This document shows, piece by piece, positions 5,818-12,671 of a DNA stretch of 16,869 nucleotides. The notes below the pieces were generated by a model. That model was given only the letters and a program-made list of their open reading frames with translations, was not told the origin of the DNA and ran no database searches. Position 1 is the stretch's first letter. Each line of letters opens with the position of its first letter. Made by a program: the position numbers and the translations under genes. The stretch is from Verrucomicrobiota bacterium (GTDB lineage: Bacteria; Chlamydiota; Chlamydiia; Chlamydiales; JAEYWL01). The stretch is from assembly GCA_023428915.1 (NCBI GenBank), contig JAEYWL010000014.1, positions 1-16,869 of the forward strand, given 5' to 3'.

Positions 5818-8079
5818 ATGATTACAAGTACGCTTGCAGGCAGCTTTTCAAGCGCGCCAACTACTCCGCCTGCACTTCTTTCAAATAGTTCTTCCAGTCG
5901 TGCGGCGGCCTGGGAAGAATATTTACAGGTAAATCAGCTCAAACCTATTTTAGAAAGGTATGAAATCGTCGTTCATATAGAGGAAAATAATAAAAGTTCT
6001 CTACCAAGCTTTGAAAGCGAAACAAATCAAATAGTAGCTGCCTTAGCAGCCAAAGCAGCAAAGCCTGCCGCAAAAGAACTCTTATTAAGAGCAATTGAAA
6101 ATTTACCGCCTCCTGAACAGGTGTGCACATTAGATTATTTCCTATGCAAACCAATAAATGGCGCAGATCTAGCTATATTGCTGCTTTGGGGAGCAGTATA
6201 TAAGCAATTTCCAAAAGAAAGAATGCAGCAGCGCTGCTGCGACCCAGTAAGCGTGAGAAACTGGTTTGCAAACAATAGGGTAGCAACAATTAAAGAAGTT
6301 AAGCTCAACGACTGCAGGTTGTTTAATCTGCCTCAAGAACTCGGAATATTTACAGGTATTACCACATTGCATCTGGCAGGAAATCATTTAGGCCGCGAGA
6401 TTGAAAAACTCGCCAGCCTCTTAGCAAAATTAAAACATTTAAAATATTTAGATATAGGTGACAACGAGATTAACAATCTTAAGTGGTTGGAAAAATTGCG
6501 AAAATTACAAGTTCTGGATATTAGTTTCAATTCTTTTAAAACAGGCTTTCCAGTTAAAATGCATCGTTTAGAGCTCTTAAATGTACTTATTGCCTACAAA
6601 GTACCTTGCGTGAGCTTAATTCTAAAAAAAATCCCCAATCTTCGCAGGCTCGCAATAGATGAAGGGACTTTAAAACGCAATTTTAAAACGGTATTAGCTG
6701 TTCCGACCCTGGCAACACTTATAGTGGTTAAAAAAGATTCAAACGAAAAGCTTGATTTAACGGCTCCGAATGCAAGAAAAAGTCTAAAGGCTAAAATTTC
6801 AAGGCCGGCAGATAAACTTAAAAAAGAAGGCAGAAGTTTCCCGGATAATCACACTACATTTTGCGAGAAAAGAGCCCAGGAAGTATGGCAGAGTTATTTT
6901 GCCCTTTCTGAGAAAACAAGGATTAGAAAAATTTTAATGCGCTTGATGTTGTCTCAAGAAACAACAATTACAGAGGAAGTATTTCAATCATTGGAGGCTA
7001 AGCTAATACGACTGATTTCTCAAGAAGATAGAAAACCTCTCGTATGTGCAACGGCCGGATTGCCGGTTTATGAAAGAACCGCTGTTTTAAATGAGTTTTT
7101 GAGCGGAAAGTTGGATAAACACGATATCGCCCTTTTACTACTCTGGCGAGCGTTGGATAGGCAGCTCCCTCAAAATATTGAAAGGCCGCGCAGTTACGAC
7201 AGCCATCAGATTAGGAAGTGGTGCGAGTCTAACGCACGTACTTTAGCTAAAGTGACTGCACTGGATTTAAATGATTGCGGACTTACTCTGCTGCCTATGG
7301 AATTTCTTTATTTCCGGAGTTTAACCTCGCTAAATTTAAGTAAAAACTCTCTTAGACATGTATCTCAAATTACTAAGTATTTGCAATGCATAGAAAAGAA
7401 TGGCCGGAAATATAAACAAGCCGAGCGGATTATTGAGTTAAACATCAGCGGCAATCAAATTGAAGACCTAAAAAAATTGGCCGAGTTTTGCTCGTTAGAA
7501 AAAGCAGATATTAGCGATAACCCGGCTACCATGCGGCTGCCTCTTAGCTTTGTGCGCCTTAAAGGATTAAACGAATTATTGATGGCCAATGTTATTTATG
7601 GAGATTTACTTGCGGGGCAAATCTATCAAACAAAAATATTGACTATCGATGCAAGCACATTTGCCCGCAACTATGGCTTAATCCTATCTTTGCCTAATCT
7701 GCAAATCGTGCATGTAGCAGATGGAGCAGGGCTTAAAACATTCAAAATGCAAACAAGTGAAGGAAAAAAAGCAGTTGAGGCCTATTTTGAGGGCTTTAAA
7801 GGCGGGTTAAACCCGGAAATAGCGAAGTTGGAAAGAAAAGAGGTAGATTCAAGCTATAGTATCTATGACCCAGACCAGGAAGCAGAAGACTGGAATGAGA
7901 TATGCAAGTTCCAGGAAGCAAGCGTTCTTAGATCAATGTATGAAGGGGTAGCTTCTTGGATAAGTAAGCTTGGCGCGGCTGGTGAAGCTGAAAAAAGTAA
8001 GGAAACTGGAAGATTTGGCATTAATGCCAGCCATAGCCTAAAAAGCCGAACAAAGAAGCTTCAAGAAGAAGAAAAGTAA
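5818..8079 (+). CDS. LRR protein 1, two tandem LRR modules, 753 aa, putative effector
   Basis: Start ATG 5818 has GAGG at 4 nt. The N-terminal ~30 residues are dominated by Ser, Thr, Ala and Pro with no Sec signal. Module A spans residues ~40-315 and module B ~362-650. Each has a helical lead, a LLLLW.A block (A: 121-126; B: 440-445), an I/V-R-x-W helix (A 146-149; B 465-468), then LRRs beginning LKLNDC.L..LP.E and running through L.L..N repeats (A: 159-305; B: 480-635). Each ends with a capping block of the form L.ID......N...ILxLPxL. The tail has EAEDWNEICKFQE (688-700), shared with the next gene. LRRs are protein-binding solenoids, and in amoeba-associated chlamydiae large LRR families are thought to act on host targets. 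No catalytic domain (such as a NEL ligase Cys motif) was recognised. First gene of a two-gene operon; a promoter of the type TTGGAT - 17 - TATTCA (5766-5794) is possible but weak. Confidence 0.88.
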   Translation: MITSTLAGSFSSAPTTPPALLSNSSSSRAAAWEEYLQVNQLKPILERYEIVVHIEENNKSSLPSFESETNQIVAALAAKAAKPAAKELLLRAIENLPPPEQVCTLDYFLCKPINGADLAILLLWGAVYKQFPKERMQQRCCDPVSVRNWFANNRVATIKEVKLNDCRLFNLPQELGIFTGITTLHLAGNHLGREIEKLASLLAKLKHLKYLDIGDNEINNLKWLEKLRKLQVLDISFNSFKTGFPVKMHRLELLNVLIAYKVPCVSLILKKIPNLRRLAIDEGTLKRNFKTVLAVPTLATLIVVKKDSNEKLDLTAPNARKSLKAKISRPADKLKKEGRSFPDNHTTFCEKRAQEVWQSYFALSEKTRIRKILMRLMLSQETTITEEVFQSLEAKLIRLISQEDRKPLVCATAGLPVYERTAVLNEFLSGKLDKHDIALLLLWRALDRQLPQNIERPRSYDSHQIRKWCESNARTLAKVTALDLNDCGLTLLPMEFLYFRSLTSLNLSKNSLRHVSQITKYLQCIEKNGRKYKQAERIIELNISGNQIEDLKKLAEFCSLEKADISDNPATMRLPLSFVRLKGLNELLMANVIYGDLLAGQIYQTKILTIDASTFARNYGLILSLPNLQIVHVADGAGLKTFKMQTSEGKKAVEAYFEGFKGGLNPEIAKLERKEVDSSYSIYDPDQEAEDWNEICKFQEASVLRSMYEGVASWISKLGAAGEAEKSKETGRFGINASHSLKSRTKKLQEEEK
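5935..6762 (+). repeat. LRR module copy 1A (protein-level repeat)
   Basis: Codes for residues ~40-315 of LRR protein 1. Landmarks: DLAILLLWGAV, SVRNWF, VKLNDCRLFNLPQELGIF, LAGNHL, then LDIGDN and LDISFN LRRs and a final LAIDEGTL / VPTL cap. Divergent from the other three copies in DNA but colinear in protein. Confidence 0.7.
6901..7767 (+). repeat. LRR module copy 1B (protein-level repeat)
   Basis: Codes for residues ~362-650 of LRR protein 1. Landmarks: DIALLLLWRAL, QIRKWC, LDLNDCGLTLLPMEFLYF, LNLSKN, LNISGN, then LTIDASTF and LPNL cap. It contains an ~18-residue extra loop (about 521-537) between two LRRs compared with copy 2B. Confidence 0.7.
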
Positions 8080-10218
8080 ATGATGATAGAAACGCCTTTA
8101 TCAGCAGCCTTTGAGAGCCGGCCGGCACCTGAAGCCGTTAATGATGGATCGGCCTTAACATATACTTCTGAGGAAACAAAACAGCTTCTGGATATGATGG
8201 AGAAGCACAACATCATTCTTTTGAAGGAAGAGCTGGACGATCCTTGCCTTTTTGAAAGAAGGATAAAGGATATAGTCCCCGAACTGTTATGCAAAGTAGA
8301 AAACGCAGGCGATCGAAGGCTGCTGATTGCAGCCACGGTCCATTTTTTGACTTTTGATCAAGTGCAGACAATTGGAAGGGTTTTACAAAAAACTATAGCT
8401 GTAAAAGATCTTGTTTTGCCATTGCTTTGGAATGCCGCATATGCGGCACTGCCTGAAGGTGAAAGCACGCCTATACCAAGGAGCAGTGAAATTGAAATAA
8501 AAAAATGGCTGCAAGAGCATAGGGAGGTTTGCAGTGCAGTGAAATCGCTGAATCTCAGCCATTGCAGTTTGCCTGGGCTTCCGCCTGAAATTAGTTATTT
8601 TAAGGGTATCAATGAGCTGGCGCTTAAGGGGAATGCTATAGGAAAGAAAATTAAAGAAGCCGTTGCCTTGCTCGAGGAGATGCCGAGCCTTAGAGTGCTG
8701 GATCTTGAGAGAAACGATATTCGGGTTCTGCCTTCATTATCCAGGCTGACATCTCTTGAAGAGCTAAACTTAAGCCGCAACCCAATAACCGCTGGGGTGC
8801 CCAGAAAACTGAATGTAAGAAAAATTACATTAGCAGAAACAGTCGGTGCTGGAGTGCTTTTTCATTCGCTAAGCTGTACGGAGGAATTAACAATAGATAA
8901 AGCCGCTTTTGCCGGAAACTGCGATACAATTCTTCTTTTGAAGAATCTGCAAACACTTACTCTGGTTCATGAAAAGACCAAAGAGAAGTACACTTTAAAA
9001 GACAGTAGAATTTTGCAAAAATTAAAGCAATTAAGCCGCAGTATAGCTATGAGTGAACTAATTGCGGCCGGGGCTGCAAATTATAAAAATGAATGCTCTG
9101 AAAATCTGCCTTATGAAAATGTTTTGCAAAGCTATGCCCGGTTGCCTGAATCTTCCTGCATAAAAGAAGCATTAAATGCATTGCTAGCAGAAAAAACACA
9201 AAAGCCCCAGGCTGGAATCACTCAATCTGCAGAAGAGGCTTCTGCTGAAAATTTACATAACATAAAAGCAAAATTACTGGCCAAAGTTGCTTTGGACCAT
9301 AGAAAAATGGCGGAAAGCTTGATTGACGGCTGCAGAGCAGATATTGCCATCGCTATTTTAGACAATTTTCTTAATGGGGCTTTAGACCCAGGGGATGTAC
9401 CTTTGCTGCTGCTTTGGAAAGCAATCAAGAATCGATTAACACAATACCATTTGCCTCCCAGCTACAACCCAAAAAAAATTAGAAGTTGGCTAGACATACG
9501 CCAGGAAAAACTTTTGCAAATAGATAGCCTGGATTTAAGCAACTGTGGATTATCGACCCTTCCTGTCGAGGTTCGCTACTTGAAGAAGCTTACCTGTTTA
9601 ATTTTGCGGGAGAATAAATTTAATGCCTTTTCCTTGATAAAAAGGAATCTTGCTTGCTTTGAGACGCTTGAACGCTTGGATCTTAGTAAAAATCCCCTCC
9701 AAGTATTAACAGGATTAGCCGCATTTTCTAATTTAGTGGAATTAAACTTAAATAAAATAACTCTTCAGAAGCGCCTTCCCTATGAATTGATGCGCTTGAC
9801 AAAGTTGAGGGATCTGGCAATCACTCATACCATAAATGGAGAGCTCTTTATTGCGCAGTTATCTAAAGTTGAAAAACTGGCAATAAACGCTGCTGCCCTC
9901 ACTCAAAATTACGGCGTAATTCTGAAGTTGCCGCAGTTAAGGGTTTTGGTTGTAAAATTTATGAATGGAGAGAAAACTTACGAAATACGTGCGGCAGGAG
10001 ATAAAAAATTGTTAGAAGATGCCTGCAACGGGAATGGTAAAGAGGCGCCAGCGCTAGTTTTTCAAGGATATGATAAAAACAGTGCAAATCGTAAGCTAAA
10101 ACAGGAAATAGATGATTGGAATAAATTATGTGAATTTCAAAAACCAGGTTTATTTACTAAATCAAAGCTAACTTTTGTATCTCTAATCAAATGTAAACAT
10201 GATGAAAAAAAGTCCTGA
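8080..10218 (+). CDS. LRR protein 2, paralogue of the upstream gene, 712 aa, putative effector
   Basis: The ATG (8080) directly follows the TAA of LRR protein 1 with no spacer, and a second ATG follows immediately (8083). The only Shine-Dalgarno-like sequence is the purine run GAAGAAGAAAAG at the end of the upstream gene, so translation is probably coupled. Module A covers residues ~32-305 (LVLPLLWNAA 111-120, IKKWL 140-144, LNLSHCSLPGLPPEISYF 157-174, LDLERN, LNLSRN, LTIDKAAF cap). Module B covers ~355-645 (VPLLLLWKAI 440-449, IRSWL 467-471, LDLSNCGLSTLPVEVRYL 484-501, LDLSKN, LAINAAAL / LPQL cap). The C-terminus EIDDWNKLCEFQ (676-687) matches the tail of LRR protein 1. Together with shared order of modules this shows gene duplication after an internal duplication. 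No signal peptide, no membrane segment, no catalytic domain recognised. Function is presumed protein binding. Confidence 0.88.
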   Translation: MMIETPLSAAFESRPAPEAVNDGSALTYTSEETKQLLDMMEKHNIILLKEELDDPCLFERRIKDIVPELLCKVENAGDRRLLIAATVHFLTFDQVQTIGRVLQKTIAVKDLVLPLLWNAAYAALPEGESTPIPRSSEIEIKKWLQEHREVCSAVKSLNLSHCSLPGLPPEISYFKGINELALKGNAIGKKIKEAVALLEEMPSLRVLDLERNDIRVLPSLSRLTSLEELNLSRNPITAGVPRKLNVRKITLAETVGAGVLFHSLSCTEELTIDKAAFAGNCDTILLLKNLQTLTLVHEKTKEKYTLKDSRILQKLKQLSRSIAMSELIAAGAANYKNECSENLPYENVLQSYARLPESSCIKEALNALLAEKTQKPQAGITQSAEEASAENLHNIKAKLLAKVALDHRKMAESLIDGCRADIAIAILDNFLNGALDPGDVPLLLLWKAIKNRLTQYHLPPSYNPKKIRSWLDIRQEKLLQIDSLDLSNCGLSTLPVEVRYLKKLTCLILRENKFNAFSLIKRNLACFETLERLDLSKNPLQVLTGLAAFSNLVELNLNKITLQKRLPYELMRLTKLRDLAITHTINGELFIAQLSKVEKLAINAAALTQNYGVILKLPQLRVLVVKFMNGEKTYEIRAAGDKKLLEDACNGNGKEAPALVFQGYDKNSANRKLKQEIDDWNKLCEFQKPGLFTKSKLTFVSLIKCKHDEKKS
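8173..8994 (+). repeat. LRR module copy 2A (protein-level repeat)
   Basis: Codes for residues ~32-305 of LRR protein 2. It is the counterpart of copy 1A by position: both precede a charged linker of ~50 residues before the second module. It is the shortest LRR tract of the four: VPRKLNV is followed directly by the capping block. Confidence 0.7.
9142..10014 (+). repeat. LRR module copy 2B (protein-level repeat)
   Basis: Codes for residues ~355-645 of LRR protein 2. Closest by eye to copy 1B: both have LNDCGL/LSNCGL, LP.E...YF/YL, ..RLPxxxxRLxxLxxL and N-Y-G-x-I-L before the last LP.L. Confidence 0.7.
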
Positions 10219-10261
10219 TCTTGGATTTGGCATCACAAGCTGAACAGCTCAATTCATTTAG

Positions 10262-10314
10262 CGTTAAAACCCGACTTTCTACCTTATAATAAGGTAGAAA
10301 GTCGGGTTTAAATT
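10262..10314. repeat. Palindromic intergenic element, simple form
   Basis: A near-perfect palindrome: left arm 10267-10287 and right arm 10289-10309 are exact inverted copies of 21 bp about a single central A (10288). Edges CGTTAAAACCC and GGGTTTAAAT are shared with the larger element at 14986-15106. It lies 44 nt after the LRR protein 2 stop, so the hairpin may help end or stabilise that transcript, but there is no clean T-run directly behind it. Two paired differences from the second copy keep the pairing intact. Confidence 0.85.
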
Positions 10315-10337
10315 ATCAATTAACTCAAAGGTTTTTT

Positions 10338-10365
10338 TTGTATTAATTAGTGATTGTAATATAAT
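10338..10365 (+). promoter_or_regulatory. Candidate upstream promoter for the 727-aa gene
   Basis: TTGTAT (10338-10343), a 16-nt spacer and a perfect TATAAT (10360-10365). The region is very AT-rich, so chance matches are likely. Confidence 0.35.
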
Positions 10366-10395
10366 TTTTATCTTGTTTAGTGTTTATTCTGGTTG

Positions 10396-10404
10396 TGTTA
10401 TAAT
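10396..10404 (+). promoter_or_regulatory. Candidate extended -10 promoter for the 727-aa gene
   Basis: TG-T-TATAAT is a perfect extended -10 element, with no good -35 at the usual distance (TTGTTT lies 20 nt upstream). Transcription would start near 10411, giving a leader of about 36 nt to ATG 10447. Confidence 0.45.
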
Positions 10405-10446
10405 TATCGCAGTTTTTTTAATATAATTTTATTAATGGTGAATATA

Positions 10447-12630
10447 ATGGAAGCCGCCGGCAATAATCGCAGTAAATTACTTTCTTCTTTTGATGACGAA
10501 CATTTTTTTCTTGATGGCGCTGAAACAATTGATCCTTCAATTGGAGCTGGCTCTCAAACAACTTCTTCTAATGATCCCATTACATGGATGGGAAAAGAGA
10601 TTTCCTATCCTACAACACCCGCCGCTATGGCTTCTGATGAAAAAATAAACCTTTTACAAACCAACCTTTTGCAATCGTTAGAAGATTTACTTTCAGATTC
10701 TTCGGACGAATCTAACTTGAATAAAAATTTAAGCCATCAGGATGAAAATTTTCTACAAGAGATGGCGGTTAATCCGAATTTAAGAGAGTGGTTTTTGGAG
10801 GATATTTTTGATGCTAATCCCGCGTTAGAAGAAACACAGCAAATTACATATGAGAGTTTTGAAGATGATGTGTTATGGGAAAGAGCTGATAGAGAATATC
10901 TCTCAACCACCACCACTTCTTCCTCATCAAGTCATTCGCCTGTAGATGTACCTCAGATTTCAAATGTGAGGTCTTCAAATAAAACAAAAAGGAATTTCTA
11001 CTCCTTAGCAAATTTTCAAAAAAAACTGGCAGCTCATCTAGTAGAGCGATACGAATCAATAAAGCTTGTCGCGGAGGTTTTAAAAATTTCTGAGGCGCAG
11101 GCAGAGCAGCTTCTTCAAGCTCCACAACCCCCTGAAGTATCTGTCAAACTTGATGAATATTTACAAATGATCGCGGAAGGAAACACTCTTGAAGAGGTGT
11201 CTGCCAAATTCGTTTATCAGGTGTACAGCCAAATCCATGGTAAAAAAGGTAGATTGCAACGGCTGGCAAAACAGTTAGAATTGGACCTCAATGATTTGCT
11301 GCCTTATTTTTCGAAGGCTATTAACCTGCCCAAACCTGCTTCTTTGGAAAAAGCATTAAGAGACTATATCCAGCAAAATATTCCTTTCTGCGACCAAGCT
11401 GCCATGATTGATAAAAATATAGGGGATGCGGCGTTAGAAGAAACTTATACTCTTTCAGAGACTGACATTGCATTATTGCTTGAGACAGGATCAATAAGAG
11501 CATTTTTTTCTAAGTATATTAAAAATCTTATGGAAAAGCATCAATTAAATATCGCAAATATGGCTTTGTTATTTGGTTTTAGTAACTCAGACATATGCGA
11601 TGCTATAAATTTAGTTAAGAAAGTTCCGAAACCGCTGCTTAGGCAAAACTTTTTACCTAACCCCATAACCCTGCCCCCCATCCCTTTAAGTGCAATAGTT
11701 GCTCAAGGGACAACATTATCAATTCCACCTGAGACTAGCATTATAGGCTCTCAAAAAAAACCGATACAATTGGAAGACGACGACACTTCGTTAAGTGCAA
11801 AGCCGTCTCCCCTTTTTGCTTTTCTAAAAACTTTAATTACCCATATAGCAAAATACCATAGCCTGAAAGATGCGGCCAGGTTATTAAATACTACTGTGCA
11901 GGAGTTGCAGAATATATTAGATAGACCGGAGGCTGAAACTGAAAAAAGAGATTTAATGCCTTATTTTCCCTTATTACAAGAATACAGGAGCTTAGATGAA
12001 ATCATTTCTAAACGCATACAAAGAACACATATTTCAGGAACTAAACTTAAACAAACGGCAAGGGCTTTAAATATTACCCGGGATAATTGCTACAACCTCT
12101 TATTTAAAACTTTTCCAACGTATGCCTCGCTTAAAGCAGCAGCCTGGAAATATATGCAGGAAAAATACCCTGCCGAGGCAAAAAAATTCTTGGATTGCCC
12201 GCAAGGAGGTGCTGAATCAAATGCACAATTGCCATACAGACTGCATCGAGAAGATATTCAGGCGCTTAGAGCTGCCGGAACCTTAAGCCAGTTCCTAAAA
12301 AACTATCTTATAAATACCCGCAACACCTACCAGTTGTCCATTGCAGAAATGGAGCAGATTTTTGCCATACCTAACCGCACTGCGGCACTATATGTACTGC
12401 CCGAGGATGTGCAAAATTCTCCAGCGAGTTTGGCAAGGAATGCAATTGCGGGTTTAAATACCCAGCCTGAAGATATGCAAAGTTCTCTAGAGAATTTGGC
12501 GAGAAATGCTCTTGCAGGTTTAAATACAGTGCTTTCTTCTAACAATAGAAAGAGAGGCCTTCCTAGCGGTGATTCACTTATTGACCAAGCAAAAAAGAAT
12601 AAAGTGCAAGACGATTCGGACGCAAAATAA
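10447..12630 (+). CDS. Unknown 727-aa protein: acidic N-terminus, duplicated HTH-like helical repeats, bipartite-NLS-like tail; putative nuclear effector
   Basis: No family recognised. The frame opens at TTG 10393 and has ATGs at 10435 and 10447; ATG 10447 has GGTGA 5-6 nt upstream and is preferred. Residues 11-150 are acidic with interspersed aromatic/Leu residues (SSFDDEHFFLDG, LEDLLSDSSDE, EWFLEDIFD, FEDDVLW), a composition like eukaryotic acidic activation regions; 150-185 are Ser/Thr-rich linker. Residues 186-393 and 456-650 are two colinear copies of a helical region, each with three helix-turn-helix-like units (205-224, 270-288, 369-387; 473-491, 534-552, 632-650). Between them is a Pro-rich linker (~394-455). 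Residues 651-694 are a 22-residue tandem repeat. The tail has KR (702-703), 12 residues, KKNK (716-719), which fits the classical bipartite NLS. Alone between its own promoter and terminator. Could instead be a bacterial nucleoid or regulatory protein; nuclear targeting is inference. Confidence 0.8.
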   Translation: MEAAGNNRSKLLSSFDDEHFFLDGAETIDPSIGAGSQTTSSNDPITWMGKEISYPTTPAAMASDEKINLLQTNLLQSLEDLLSDSSDESNLNKNLSHQDENFLQEMAVNPNLREWFLEDIFDANPALEETQQITYESFEDDVLWERADREYLSTTTTSSSSSHSPVDVPQISNVRSSNKTKRNFYSLANFQKKLAAHLVERYESIKLVAEVLKISEAQAEQLLQAPQPPEVSVKLDEYLQMIAEGNTLEEVSAKFVYQVYSQIHGKKGRLQRLAKQLELDLNDLLPYFSKAINLPKPASLEKALRDYIQQNIPFCDQAAMIDKNIGDAALEETYTLSETDIALLLETGSIRAFFSKYIKNLMEKHQLNIANMALLFGFSNSDICDAINLVKKVPKPLLRQNFLPNPITLPPIPLSAIVAQGTTLSIPPETSIIGSQKKPIQLEDDDTSLSAKPSPLFAFLKTLITHIAKYHSLKDAARLLNTTVQELQNILDRPEAETEKRDLMPYFPLLQEYRSLDEIISKRIQRTHISGTKLKQTARALNITRDNCYNLLFKTFPTYASLKAAAWKYMQEKYPAEAKKFLDCPQGGAESNAQLPYRLHREDIQALRAAGTLSQFLKNYLINTRNTYQLSIAEMEQIFAIPNRTAALYVLPEDVQNSPASLARNAIAGLNTQPEDMQSSLENLARNALAGLNTVLSSNNRKRGLPSGDSLIDQAKKNKVQDDSDAK
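11002..11625 (+). repeat. Helical repeat block, first copy (protein-level)
   Basis: Codes for residues 186-393. It aligns with 456-650 over nearly its whole length: F-x-K-x-L..H...Y.S.K..A..L......L / L..A..L.........F......P...SL.......Y....P / Y.L...DI..L...G....F...Y......QL.IA.M...F. HTH-like units start at 205, 270 and 369. Confidence 0.65.
11812..12396 (+). repeat. Helical repeat block, second copy (protein-level)
   Basis: Codes for residues 456-650. HTH-like units start at 473, 534 and 632, i.e. spacings of 61 and 98 residues against 65 and 99 in the first copy. The unit LKQTARALNITRDNCYNLL (534-552) is the clearest match to a Fis-like or Myb-like HTH pattern. Confidence 0.65.
12397..12528 (+). 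repeat. 66-bp tandem duplication near the 3' end of the 727-aa gene
   Basis: 12397-12462 and 12463-12528 encode LPEDVQ...LARNAIAGLNT and QPEDMQ...LARNALAGLNT. They are adjacent, in frame and diverged at many third positions, so the duplication is not recent. Confidence 0.85.
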
Positions 12631-12636
12631 ATTGTA

Positions 12637-12667
12637 AGCCCCTGATATGTCATCAGGGGCTCTTTTA
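12637..12667. terminator. Rho-independent terminator after the 727-aa gene
   Basis: AGCCCCTGAT (12637-12646) and ATCAGGGGCT (12652-12661) form a 10-bp GC-rich stem with loop ATGTC, followed by CTTTT on the plus strand. It sits in the 41-nt gap between two convergent genes and may also help to end pnp transcription, although its minus-strand tail is less T-rich. Confidence 0.85.
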
Positions 12668-12671
12668 AAAG

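Noticed and set aside
5818..10218. LRR proteins as NEL-type ubiquitin ligases
   Set aside because: After the LRRs only a short DWN..C.FQ tail follows; the large catalytic domain of that family is absent. The Cys in the tail alone is not evidence.
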